NCBI GenBank assembly: GCA_010909165.1
Contig: MU008219.1
Location: 172,177-236,176, forward strand
Direction: 5' to 3'
DNA length: 64,000 nucleotides
DNA from: Anthoceros angustus
Taxonomy: Eukaryota; Streptophyta; Anthocerotopsida; Anthocerotales; Anthocerotaceae
The position numbers and the translations under genes were made by a program. This document shows positions 48,216 through 59,405 of this stretch, piece by piece. Within the stretch, counting starts at the first letter, position 1. Every line of letters begins with the position of its first letter. Under the pieces are notes generated by a model. That model searched no databases. It was given only the letters and a program-made list of their open reading frames with translations, and was not told where the DNA came from.

Positions 48216-48248
48216 GGAAGCGGGTTTGTATATTCAGCCGCTTCAAAT
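48216..48248. repeat. stem-loop copy, opposite orientation to 20836-20869
   Basis: GAAGCGGGTTTGTATATTC is followed by AGCCGCTTCAAATATTAT, matching the reverse complement of the 20.8 kb hairpin and about 45 bp of its flank. Arms carry one mismatch. It may mark the right end of the element that carries the ParB/methyltransferase gene. Confidence 0.6.
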
Positions 48249-49455
48249 ATTATGGTGTTATTGGTTCCTTCCTCACTCCAGTCTGTTAGCCAAGCCAAGT
48301 TATCAATCACTTCAATCCAAAGCCTGTGCCACAAGTAGGTGGGTTCTAGCTCTCTGCCAACGTGGCTAATTGAAGAATGGATCGGCCTGCATAAAACAGC
48401 AGGGAATAATCTAGAGCAGTCTCACTAAAATCTACCATTGACTTATCTGGAGTATGTTACCGCTCCTTTATCAGCGACCTTGAGTCCTTCTCATAGCTTG
48501 CTGCCCAAATCATGGGCCGCCCTCTTGAGCCGTTCGACGCACGCAGCTGCTCTTGCCAAGCTCTCATAAAAGTGGACTGTTGATATGCAAAATCGACTGC
48601 CTCTTGCATTTGACAAGTGCATGGACACACCACTCCTAAGAGCTTACACAAGAAAAATGGACCATAGGATCTGTCTGGCTGTTCTCATGAAACAAACATG
48701 AACAATCCGCGGCCTTCATCGGATTGCCTTGCTTTCATGCTCCCTACACGCTCACCGCCGCCTTCCTCTTAATTGCTTGCTCTGATCTCGAGGGAGCACA
48801 TGATTCTACCCGCAAGTCTTGTGGAGGACCACCATTCCGCCTTAAATACGCGCGTCTTTTGTGCTTGTTTCATACGATTGGCCCTTATCACATCCTCATC
48901 ATTCATGCACACCATGTACATATTATCATACCATCAACACATGCCTATGTGTATGCACATGCTCAACTCACATGCCTCATACATGTACAGGCACGCATCC
49001 CACATACACACATGACAACTTGGACATGCCCTCATGCGCATGTCTAAACCATATCACCCATGCCACCACAATGGCCCATATGTCATGACAAGGACAAGTT
49101 AGAATGCGAATTCATCATATATTTTATTTCATCTATATTTTAATCTATTTTAAAATATTATATATTATATTATATTATATTATATTATATTATATGAATA
49201 ATATTATTCGAAATGAAGAATCATTCTTCTTCAAGTAATTAGTACCTCATTCAGAAAAACAAAAATTCTATAATGGTTGTTCATGTTGTCAAGTGGAGTG
49301 ATTTGACAAACTTGTTACATATATATATATATCCTATCAATACAAAATTTTAAGAAATTAAAGGTATCTTCTCGACATTATTATGCTAATATTGAGTTTT
49401 GAATATTTATATACCATCATTCAAGTATCTACCATCACATTGGAATAGGTTGTTT
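48249..49455. other. stretch without a gene, with an ATTAT microsatellite
   Basis: The first part is of average composition. 48890-49080 is rich in CA/CAT runs (ACACATG-type). 49150-49196 is a pentanucleotide TATAT/ATTAT microsatellite, and a short (AT)n run lies at 49318-49332. No gene is seen on either strand. Confidence 0.5.
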
Positions 49456-50031
49456 TCAAACACTCAAATCTACAATAGTAGGCCAACAATCATAACCTGT
49501 ATCGTAACCTACATCACTAATATCCATAGGTTGTCGCACATTGGGGCAAAAATCGGGGTTATCTAGTGTGTATGATACATAGCAATCCATCGCCAGATAA
49601 GACCCCTTACGACTCATTTCAAGACCACATAACTCGTGCACAATTTTGAAAGCGATTTTTGCAAGACAATCGTAACATTGTTCTTGACTGATCATGGTAG
49701 GTTTTGGACTATGACAATTTACTGAACCCCAAAATTTCCATGAATTTCTTGTAGAAAAAGAGGAAATTCTTTCATAGAATGGCATAGCCACACGAAATCT
49801 GTCAACCCCTCCTAAGACCAATACCTTCATAGCTTCTAGCAAAAAACTTGTAATTGGGTCTCCCATAACAATTGCTGTTCCGCATGAATAAGTTATCAAT
49901 GTAATGTTGGGATAAGGCTGGTTATTTAACATTGGAAAGAGAGGCAATTTGTCTCTCAAATTTACAGCATTACATACGATCAGGAACATAAACATAAGTA
50001 AAAACTTTCTAATTATGAAACAGATCATCAT
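49456..50031 (-). CDS. secreted ginkbilobin-2-like (Gnk2/DUF26) protein
   Basis: A single open frame of 191 codons from the paired ATGs at 50031 to TGA at 49456. Residues 1-22 are a strongly hydrophobic signal peptide (IIRKFLLMFMFLIVC). The mature part carries the DUF26 pattern of cysteines: C50, then C106, C119, C122 (CYDCL), C135, C150 and C162. The family's C-X8-C-X2-C signature is recognisable but the first spacer is 12 residues instead of 8. Single-domain DUF26 proteins such as ginkbilobin bind mannose and inhibit fungi in the apoplast; duplicated forms occur in cysteine-rich receptor kinases and plasmodesmata proteins. No transmembrane or kinase part follows. The gene lies in an AT-rich island and uses AT-rich codons, unlike its neighbours. 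The exact role is inferred from the family only. Confidence 0.8.
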   Translation of the reverse strand: MMICFIIRKFLLMFMFLIVCNAVNLRDKLPLFPMLNNQPYPNITLITYSCGTAIVMGDPITSFLLEAMKVLVLGGVDRFRVAMPFYERISSFSTRNSWKFWGSVNCHSPKPTMISQEQCYDCLAKIAFKIVHELCGLEMSRKGSYLAMDCYVSYTLDNPDFCPNVRQPMDISDVGYDTGYDCWPTIVDLSV

Positions 50032-51180
50032 CTTTTATTATGCATCAATATAAATGGAAGAAGATGACATAGTTATGGAGTTTGGATGATATTATCACCA
50101 ATCACACAATGCATCCAATCTTACATTGTACCCCGATATCAATGATATAGAATAAATAAATATCTTCTATTTTAATAAGATATTATACTTTTATACTTCA
50201 CTTTTATGTGCTTATAAGTGAAATATGCGAGAAATTTCCAAGAAGATTTTCCGAGATTCGCAGCAAAGTTTTTCTTACGAAGGAGGCAGCCCGTTGGTCC
50301 GGACTTCAGCGGTGGTTGTTCCCAAAACAGGCTTGGGTTGGAAAACGGATTGAATTTCTGGAATCTGTACTTGGTAGCTTGCACACCTAGCAAGAGGGCG
50401 TGGATTCTGCGGATCTATGTGTGCAAGAGCGTGTGGATTCAGTGGATCATGGATTTTTTTAATTTGATTATTTAAAAATAAATCAAAACAAACCCGGGGG
50501 AGAAATCTTCAGCAAATGGATCATGGATCCACAGGCATTTCTTCGTTTAGAGAGGTTGTTGGGTGAGGATTGCACAAGGCAAAATAGAATAGGGAGCCCT
50601 ATTTCGAACAAAATCGTTGGGACGCCTGTGCACACTCGAGGGCAGGTCTGCTGAGTGATAAGTCCCAACTTTTGTTGCGATTGCAGTACACAAGTCCAGA
50701 AGAGTAGGTAAAACAAGAAGGGACAGGAAGAAAAAGCAGCCGGACGTCGTGTTGGATTTAAGCACAGCAGCTCTTCCCAGGACCTGCTGGGCGATTGTGC
50801 CCATGACAGCACTTCCATATGCACGACATGATTTGACGCTGAAGTGTCCTCGAATTCCAGTGACGCACAAATCTTCTTTCTGAAAGCAGTTTGTGGAAGT
50901 GACATTACAGCAATGTAGGAGGACAAGCCAGGAGACAGGACAGAAGCATGGTCTTCGCTGCCCTATTCACACTACAGTATATGATGTCCTGCAAGACAGT
51001 GCCGGATTCCTTCTGTGTCCTTTCAAGTGACTCGTACCTCTAGCTGCAAACTGGTCATGGGTTGAATTAAACACCGGTAACATGCTGAATTAAGGTCGGC
51101 TAGCTGGGAGTCATCGTAAGAGTGGACTTGGTAGACGGGTTGTACAATTTCACTGTCGATGTAACGTGTGACGTGCCCAT
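50032..51180. other. intergenic, no gene recognised
   Basis: 50032-50210 is AT-rich 5' flank of the DUF26 gene. 50480-50930 has overlapping minus frames, one with a hydrophobic stretch (FFFLSLLVLPTLLDLC at about 50720-50680). This could be an exon, but no splice chain was found. Confidence 0.4.
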
Positions 51181-52546
51181 TCACACACAAGTGTTACTTC
51201 CGAGTAAGCCTGCGACATTGACCACCACCTTAACCTCGTCACACAGATTAGCCACTTCCTGAGCTGCAAGGCGTTCAATCCTAGCATACAAGCGGTTAGC
51301 TAGCTCCGCCCCAATAATGCTCTCAACAAGGTAACTCGTCGTGCTCCTGGTCACTCCTGCATAGAATTTGCCAAAGGATTTTGGGTTATTCTTGAATCTC
51401 CCCTCCTCAGTCGGTGGGAAGAGAGGCACTGCAGGAAACTGCTCCAGAAGATGGATGTGGAACGACTGTGTCTCCTCCACCCCGTCTCTGACCTCCTCTA
51501 GTGTTCTCCCAAAGATGGGTAAATTGAAGGCATCCCGCTTGTCCCCATCCACCAAGCCCTGCGCAAGGTTGGAATCAGCTGAGTGAAGAGGTCCTATGGA
51601 GTAAGTTGGACGAGAGAGGGAACAGGCAAAAAGGTTCGACTTACCTCCGCAACCAGTTCGTTCCAGCCTTGATTCAAGATGTCCCCCAACATAGGCATGC
51701 CAGTGACAGCAGTAGGGAGCTGGCAGTGGGGCTTTGGGTCTACCCTGCCGCCAAAGAGCAGCAACAAGATGCCTCCGGAGACCAGTTCCTCGGCTCTGGA
51801 AAGGAGGAAGTTCCTTAAGTCGGTCTTGGATTGCTGGGAGTATGCCAGTGCCGTCTCCAGTCCAGCGTCCTGCACCCACACCCTCCCGCTGTTGTAGGCT
51901 GGGGAGTTCCTGTCAAGCACTGCGTTTGGAATCTGCAAGCCAAGTTTGGTGGTCAGCTTGCACCAAGCTTCGAGACTACAGGATCTGGAAAACTACGGGT
52001 TTGATCAAGCCTCTTACCTTAGACATCCAGTGTAAAGAAGCAGAAGACATGAGCACATGCATACTTCTAGCAGGAAACAGCCTGCCGTAGAACGAGCCTG
52101 GGATTGCCGCTGCAAAGTAAGGTTTGCCTTCTCCAGCACCAGGCTTGCAAGTGGGCCAGTACACCTGGAACAGAGTGTTGAAGTCGTTGGAGGGCAAGTC
52201 GGAGAAGAAAGCCTCCACTTCTCGTGGCATTTCCACCATCTTCGAGGCATACCAATTCTGCACTTCTCGAAGAACAAGGTCCATGGCTGTTTCTTCCGGA
52301 AGCACATCCCAGGTCTGCAATCCTAAAAGCTGGTACATCTAACGGGATTGAAGGAAGCCTACTCACAGAATGAATTCCTTTGAACATGACTGAATTCATA
52401 GCTTTGAAGATGTGTGCTTGTGACTTGGAGCACTTTGCGTAGCTACCATCTCCATGACCTCCACGCATTGCAGGGGTGAACTTGGGTGCTGGCCTAGAGT
52501 TCCCATTCTTGTATGTCCCATTTCCATTGCCGAAATCCCCTGTCAT
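51181..52546 (-). CDS. SABATH family carboxyl methyltransferase with an apparent frameshift
   Basis: Exons on the minus strand are 52546-52018, 51932-51645 and 51558-51181, with donors GTAAGA and GTAAGT and acceptors TTGCAG and GCGCAG, at the same positions as in the SABATH gene at 4.8-6.3 kb. Motifs: GDGSYAKCSKSQAHIF, the SAM loop IADLGCASGRN, VEAFFSDLPSNDFNTLFQ, IPGSFYGRLFPARSMHVLM, SASLHWMS, and ELVSGGILLLLFGGR in exon 2. Between ASGRN and AMDLVLREVQNW the frame shifts: exon 1 is 529 nt, two short of a multiple of three, near 52290. Either this is a pseudogene truncated just after the SAM loop, or two bases are missing from the assembly. All other codons, splice sites and motifs are intact, so loss would be recent. 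Compensated length would be about 398 residues. The start is the first in-frame ATG. Confidence 0.85.
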
Positions 52547-53175
52547 CTTTCCACAAGATCCGAACTCTCTCAATTTCAAGAACAACCTTTAAGTGGCTTC
52601 ACAGAGTTCTCTTCAAAATATGGAAAATGTCTCCAGAAACTCAAACACGTCAGCTTCCATGAGCCATCAGAGGAAACACATTGACATGCTGATAAGCAGC
52701 ACAGCATTGGTGGGGGTACACTCAAGCAGATAAAGGGTCCCTGAAAATCTACCTCCCCTGGGCTAGACACAAAGCGATGACACAGCTTTGCTGTACAAGA
52801 GGAATTCCTCAAGACATCGTTGCATCTGTTCCACACGTTGCAAAACTGAGAAGAGCGTGAAGGATACCAAGAGCTCAGAGAGGAAGAAATCACATACTGC
52901 AGAGTGTCTTTAGAGAGCTCAGAGGATTTATAGAGCCCAAAAATCCAACGACGAAGAGAAGGAATGCAGCAGGAGCGACACCCCGTCCCAGTGCTCAAGA
53001 TGTTTCTACAGGGAGGCGGAACATGCCTTGTCCATGCCTTCCTGTTCCAGCTGCCCCTGTCCGTCATCTTGATGTGAGCTCTCAGAAGGCAACGGTAAAA
53101 CACATCCCACGACCATGAACAGACGTGGTTAAAACCAGGAGAAGGACAGACCACCTTCCACTGCCTTGCAAACGT
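52547..53175. other. 5' flank of the second SABATH gene
   Basis: About 630 bp before the start codon. A 242-codon minus frame runs through it (53304-52576) but is rich in serine, cysteine and tryptophan and has no recognisable domain, so it is more likely upstream non-coding sequence. No clear TATA box is seen close to the gene. Confidence 0.35.
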
Positions 53176-55531
53176 ACTCCTCTCACTGCCTTTCTCTGTA
53201 CCGCAGAGTTTATGATCGGTCCCCATCCAACTGTCCTTGCAGCACTGCTTAAACACGCACCTGTCAAGGTCCAGCCTTGCTAATTTTTCGTCTTGCGTTA
53301 GCAAGAGATGCTTGAGGGAGGACTCTTAGTAGAATGAGGACCATGGAGCGCTTAAGGTTCCGACCTCCTAGACCTGGACAGTAACACAGTGAGAATGGTA
53401 ACGTCGCAGATGGAGCATTGCACAAAGTTTACGATATGTCACTTTGCAGCCATGGTGAGGACTGAAGGACGGGCACTAAAGGGAAGGTAATGTACAGCTC
53501 CAGGTGCTCACCATAGAGATCTATACGTGGACAGCATCAGGTAGCGACCTTTCCCTCTTGGTGGCTTCACCCAGGTCCTGGACAATGACAACTCGTCCGG
53601 CGTCGCCAGTACCAACAGTCGTGGAGGGATATCTTCAAGGATCTCATCTATCTGCTTTATCTGACATATGTAACCGTTTTTCGGTAGCCAGCCGGCAGGC
53701 AAGTGGGTCGGCCAACAGCAGATTGGATGGGGCGTGGCTGGAAGGATGAAGGTTGCCCGCCATGGAGGCCACATGCACCATTCACGCATTCACGCTCCAT
53801 CACATACCGCACCCTTTTGGACTCTGACTGCAACGTGGCCCTCCATGTCCCAGTCAGGTAGTACGCCTTCAGCTGCCTTGATCCATCGCCAATGATTCCG
53901 CAGCTCTACCTTCCTTGTATTCGTCTGATTAGGCATGAAAGCGAAATTCAGCCTCAGTTCCAGATGCATAGTCTGTGCCCTGATAAAGGAGTTGGAGCAG
54001 AAAAGAAAATTTGGCACGGACAGTTGCTGGTTCTTTGGAGACAAAGCTGCAGCATTCTTGGTGGCCCTGTCAAAATAGCTCAGACCCACCTAGAACAAAG
54101 CGTCCCGCACTCTGTAAAGGGGGTCTGAGCCTCCAACAGAGAGTCACGGATGCCCAAATCCTCTGTTTCTTCCTTGTACAAAGGAATACTGGCATCGGTG
54201 CACAAGTGGAACATGGGATACTCCACCCACAGCCCTGGCGCTCAAAATATCAAGATCCAGAATTAGGCCCAAAATCCAGCAACATGCAGCGAGCCACCCT
54301 TCTCTCGTCAACGAAAATTGGAGGGTTCCAGCGTGGCTCGAGCCTCCAACTCCTCTCACTGCCTTTCTCTGTACCGCAGAGTTTATGATCGGTCCCCATC
54401 CAACTGTCCTTGCAGCACTGCTTAAACACGCACCTGTCAAGGTCCAGCCTTGCTAATTTTTCGTCTTGCGTTAGCAAGAGATGCTTGAGGGAGGACTCTT
54501 AGTAGAATGAGGACCATGGAGCGCTTAAGGTTCCGACCTCCTAGACCTGGACAGTAACACAGTGAGAATGGTAACGTCGCAGATGGAGCATTGCACAAAG
54601 TTTACGATATGTCACTTTGCAGCCATGGTGAGGACTGAAGGACGGGCACTAAAGGGAAGGTAATGTACAGCTCCAGGTGCTCACCATAGAGATCTATACG
54701 TGGACAGCATCAGGTAGCGACCTTTCCCTCTTGGTGGCTTCACCCAGGTCCTGGACAATGACAACTCGTCCGGCGTCGCCAGTACCAACAGTCGTGGAGG
54801 GATATCTTCAAGGATCTCATCTATCTGCTTTATCTGACATATGTAACCGCAAGTTTCGGTAGCCAGCCGGCAGGCAAGTGGGTCGGCCAACAGCAGATTG
54901 GATGGGGCGTGGCTGGAAGGATGAAGGTTGCCCGCCATGAGAGGCCACATGCACCATTCACGCATTCACGCTCCATCACATACCGCACCCTTTTGGACTC
55001 TGACTGCAACGTGGCCCACTCCATGTCCCAGTCAGGTAGTGCACGCCTTCCAGCTGCCTTGATCCATCGCCAATGATTCCGCAGCTCTACCTTCCTTGTA
55101 TTCGTCTGATTAGGCATGAAAGCGAAATTCAGCCTCCAGTTCCAGATGCATAGTCTGTGCCCTGATAAAGGAGTTGGAGCAGAAAAGAAAATTTGGCACG
55201 GACAGTTGCTGGTTCTTTGGAGACAAAGCTGCAGCATTCTTGGTGGCCCTGTCAAAATAGCTCAGACCCACCTAGAACAAAGCGTCCCGCACTCTGTAAA
55301 GGGGGTCTGAGCCTCCAACAGAGAGTCACGGATGCCCAAATCCTCTGTTTCTTCCTTGTACAAAGGAATACTGGCATCGGTGCACAAGTGGAACATGGGA
55401 TACTCCACCCACAGCCCTGGCGCTCAAAATATCAAGATCCAGAATTAGGCCCAAAATCCAGCAACATGCAGCGAGCCACCCTTCTCTCGTCAACGAAAAT
55501 TGGAGGGTTCCAGCGTGGCTCGAGCCTCCAA
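53176..55531. repeat. 1.17 kb tandem duplication upstream of the second SABATH gene
   Basis: Copy A is 53176-54348 and copy B is 54349-55531. They are nearly identical over most of their length (for example 53176-53660 against 54349-54833). Copy A lacks 1-4 nt at six or seven places between 53670 and 53960 (TTCAGC against TTCCAGC, CCTCAG against CCTCCAG, and others). No protein family is recognised in either copy. The region lies 0.6 kb upstream of the SABATH start and may contain duplicated promoter or untranslated sequence. Confidence 0.85.
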
Positions 55532-56148
55532 TTCCTCTCGACTTTGTCCAGTCTCTTTGTGAGGCTTAGTAAGTGGCTAATCAAAGTACCAGAAGCTACG
55601 AACATCAAAAGATGCAAACAGGTGAAGTACATCTGAATGCTACGGTGCTAGCAACAACCACGGCATTCCAAGCGCAGGAAAGCAGCCACGAAGAGCAGAT
55701 CCAACGCAGCCACGTCCCCCAAGTGACAGCATCTGACTCCACAAAACATTCACACGGCACCGGCCGTCAGCGTCAACTCGTCAGGCATCTATCTGAGCAC
55801 TATTGCTTCCCCTGGAAGGAACCGCGTCGCTTTGAGCACCTGTGAAGCAACGACAAACATCTAGATTCCATGCAGAATTGTCTCCACGAGTCAGCCTCTC
55901 CAGGAAAACAGATCGATGTTTGCAATTGTTCAACACTATCGTTCTTGCAGTATGAAGAAGAGGCACATGATCATCCTCCTTTTCAGCATGCTTTACCACC
56001 GGAATTTGCACCGCACAATCTTGAATACAAACACAACTTGAAGCGAAAAAAGCGAAAAAAAGGATCCAGCTGGCCAATTTAGTACCTAGCCTTCCTTGAC
56101 AGCAAATCAGACCTTCCATCTACCAATATCTCAATCCCATTTTTGCTC
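55532..56148. other. intergenic between the tandem duplication and AFG1 3' end
   Basis: A plus frame of 90 codons (55573-55845) and a minus frame of 112 codons (56119-55781) overlap; neither is recognised. The part next to 56148 would hold the 3' untranslated region of the AFG1-like gene. Confidence 0.4.
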
Positions 56149-59100
56149 CTACATAGCATTCCCTTCCACCAAAGCTGGGTGACACTGATGCATTCGTTGA
56201 TATGTCATTGTTTGCATTTCGATCAGCCTAGAAACCTGACAGTGAAGAAGCAGGTTATTTAGACTTGTGAGAGCTGGAACCGACGATTACGGGCACCACA
56301 AACTTGTACACAAAATGAGAACAGAAGAAGAACTCGAGTGAAGAATCAGCTTACAGCACGATGGAAAGCAAAAAGTTCTTCACGGCCCGAGAGAATGAAT
56401 CGAATGCTTGCACGGTCCTCGGATGTAAGAGCAATTGGTGATACGTCTCCTGATTTGAGAACGTGGCTACGAAGTCGGATGCCTTCTGCTTCTGTTTCAA
56501 ATTGTAAGCTGCAAACAAGAAGTGAAAATAAGCCCACGATGAGAAAAAATCTAGTAAGAGTAATGATTACCGATTACCTTTCCAAGTCTATCAGAGGTTC
56601 TTCACCCTGCCCTACAAAAAGTTCGTCAACTGGTGCCTCAGCTGTGCATACAAGTCGGCAACGGTGATTGTACAGTTCATCCACAAGTGTGATGAATCGT
56701 CTGGCCTACACAAGCGCCAGCCCTGAGTAGCCTCGAAAGAGAACCATACAAGGTTGCATGCACCACTGTTGTAGCACAACACGCACATTGTTAAACATTC
56801 TAGTTCGATCACCTTGTCACGAATCCGCATATTCATGATTGGGATGTCTTTTATGAATACAGTGTGGTAGTGCCTTGCAAGAGCTATGTAATCTGCTGCT
56901 CCAACCTGCCCAGAAACGGTGTGTCAGGGAGGTGTTCATTCTGTAAACGGATGCTGAAAGTATGCCTGGATGACGACAGTAAAGTGTGACACTGACCGGT
57001 TTTTCACAAAGCTCATCAAATGAGAACCGAGCTACTCCGGCACAACTTTCTGGGACCTCAAGCTCTCTGCAACGTCAAGGTGGTCACTTACTGAATACCA
57101 CGCAAAACAAGAGCGTAAATTGATTACACACTCAAGCTGGCCATCTGGGGATTACTCAGGAAGTACCTTCCAAACATCACAGGAATAACTCTGGGAACAA
57201 CTGCTTGACCAGATTTGACAAGGGGTCCTATGATTTCCTTCCACTTGCAGTTGAACATTGCCTCAGATTGGTGATTTAAAGGCCAGAGATAATGCACTTG
57301 TTCTACCTGCACCCCACCTCAAAGTGAATGAGGACAATCCATATGAAACTGATACCTTGTTACACGATCATCACAGACATACCAGTTCATCGGGTTTGCT
57401 GGCAATAAATCTCCTGTAATCTTTATCTAGGCCAACAAGCAATGGCCGGCAATGCTGCTGCAATTCAGCTATGAAAGAAGCAAATATTTCCTTCTGTAGA
57501 CCTTCCTGAAAAAGTCACGGGAAACGTCAGGCACTACAAATCATTACAGCAAGCCTGACTCAAACTTGCAGGAGGATCCAAATGTAGCCAACTTTATTAA
57601 GGTCGGAGGGAGCACGATTGCTTGTTGCAACCAGAATAGCCCCTCTTCTGAGAAGTCTCCCAAGGATTCCAGAGAGAGCAACTGCTGTGAAAACATCCAC
57701 AACCTAGGAACAAGCAGAAAGGTATTCAGACGTGCCACCCTTATAGCTTTACCCAAAACTCCAAAGTGATATCAGGCATTAACCACTGAGAAAAACGAGT
57801 GTTCTAAAGATCTGTGCTAGCCAATGATTTCCAGAGTTAATTTAAGGAAACAGAGACACCCGTAGGGAGCAAACTCGCCTGTACTTCGTCAAAGCACAAC
57901 AGGCTTGCACCATGACTCGCCCTACTCCCAAGCAGCCTGTCAGCTACCTCATCTAGTATTCGCACATCTGACTTGTGCACCTGTTGAAACTTCCTCTCTT
58001 CCTCCAGCCACTCTTCTATGGCTCTTTCTAAAGACAGGGAGGGAGGAGATTCACTTGTGACTGGTGTTGATGCATCTGCCATAGCCTTGCTTTGCAAATG
58101 CTGGTTCCCCAGACTATGCATCAACGCATGCACTTCCAACATTGCCTGACATGACGTCATGATAACCAAGCGGTAGGTGAGGAGTGCACAAATCAGAACT
58201 GTTGTCAACATGAAAAGTTCTGCACTACAACATTCTCCCTATAGGAGACTGGGTGTACCGCATGAAAGTGTAATCTGCGTCGTTGTTGAACAACACCTTC
58301 AGCAGATGTAAAGAGAATATCCATCAACATAGTTTTCCCTGCAGACCAACAAGGAAATATGACGAACCCTCACATGTGACAGAAGCACCTGATCCAAACA
58401 CTTAAGAGGAGGAAGAAACAGCAACAATTCTTACCACAACCAACACTTCCATAGAGGTAGATTCCCAGAGGAGGAAGAGGCGGTTCAGGTAGAGGACCAA
58501 CAAGCTCATCTAGTACCTTCTCACGTTTCAGGTGAGCAACAAGCCTCCCTGCCCCAGGTTCAGTATGCTTTCTTCTTTGCTTCCTACTCTAGCAGAGACA
58601 AACAGAAGCAGTAAGCAACAGGAGATCCAATGTACGGCCGCCTCCCCCTCCAATTTCATATTTGAGATGTACATCTCCATTTGCCAGATAACACACCTTG
58701 TCAGCCACCGTTTGAGAAAACCTTGCCCATTGCTAGTCAGAAGCTCCAATCTCTGACGAGCTGCAGTTTCAGCTTCCTGTTTTAGCAAGTCCTCTCTTCT
58801 GGAACTTCTTTCCGTTTGCCACTGACTTAAAATCTCCTGAATTGCAAAACCAATACCCACACGTGAGACTCAGAACCACTGGGAAGTCTTGAAGCAACAA
58901 TGAGTGTAGGATATCAACTCAGAGACAAAGATATCAACGCCCAAATTACATGATACGCTCTCATCTTCCTCTGATGCTCTTTCATTTCCAGCAGTAGCTC
59001 GTCCAGTGATTTTGCCACCTCATGCTGCACAGGGTCGAATTGAATGAGATTTTGAGAAACCATCATTTCATACTGATGCACCGGGCTCGCTTTTTCGGTC

Positions 59101-59405
59101 AGTTTGACTGCAGGCAATACGAGGAAATCCCCTAGTCAGCATGGTCACCCTAACCAGCAGGTTCCCCCGGCTCTCTCCGCCATGTGCAAAATCTAAATCA
59201 TTCAAGAGAATTCGCAGCTTGAATTCAGCTTGCCTGCATCAGGTGATAGCAGCCTCGCTGATAGTCTTCTAACGGATGTCAAAAAGAACCGAGAAGCAGG
59301 AACCACACTGTCCCCCACAGCAGGCCATGAAGCCAAAGGCGTGGGCCCTGCATGCCGTCTGCAGCATACCCGCCACAGAACAGGCACAGCCTTGCTCGTC
59401 AACAT
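56149..59405 (-). CDS. AFG1-like mitochondrial AAA ATPase, 14 exons
   Basis: AFG1/LACE1 proteins are P-loop ATPases of mitochondria involved in turnover and assembly of respiratory-chain subunits. Minus-strand exons: 59405-59234, 59107-58950, 58836-58709, 58586-58435, 58338-58259, 58145-57879, 57703-57593, 57505-57383, 57306-57167, 57066-56997, 56905-56813, 56705-56578, 56508-56355, 56235-56149. The sum is 1863 nt with all phases consistent, giving 620 residues. Residues 1-57 form an arginine-rich presequence (WRVCCRRHAG, FFLTSVRRLSARLL). Family landmarks: SPVHQYEMMVSQNLI at about 64, EPGAGRLVAHLKREKVLDEL, Walker A GSVGCGKT at 199-206, Walker B LLCFDEVQ ending at 319, ILVATSNRAPSDL near 342, VIPVMFGRELEVPES, VGAADYIALA, ARRFITLVDELYNH, LQFETEAEG, and the C-terminal AVSRLIEMQT. 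Introns 1 and 6 use GC donors. Upstream in-frame ATGs at 59423 and 59450 could also serve as starts. Confidence 0.93.

Noticed and set aside
52576-53304. 242-codon minus-strand frame upstream of the second SABATH gene
   Set aside because: Composition (Ser, Cys, Trp rich) and lack of any domain suggest chance; part of it repeats at 54250-54477 as a result of the tandem duplication.
56346-56354. TGA at 56346 as the end of the AFG1-like protein
   Set aside because: A GTAAGC donor right before it joins in phase to an exon at 56235-56149 that supplies the conserved VSRLIEMQT end of the family.
57837-57879. reading through the AFG1 Walker B exon into a short tail ending in a stop
   Set aside because: The conserved continuation VVDVFTAVALS lies at 57703 and is joined in phase by a GC donor, so the readthrough is intronic.
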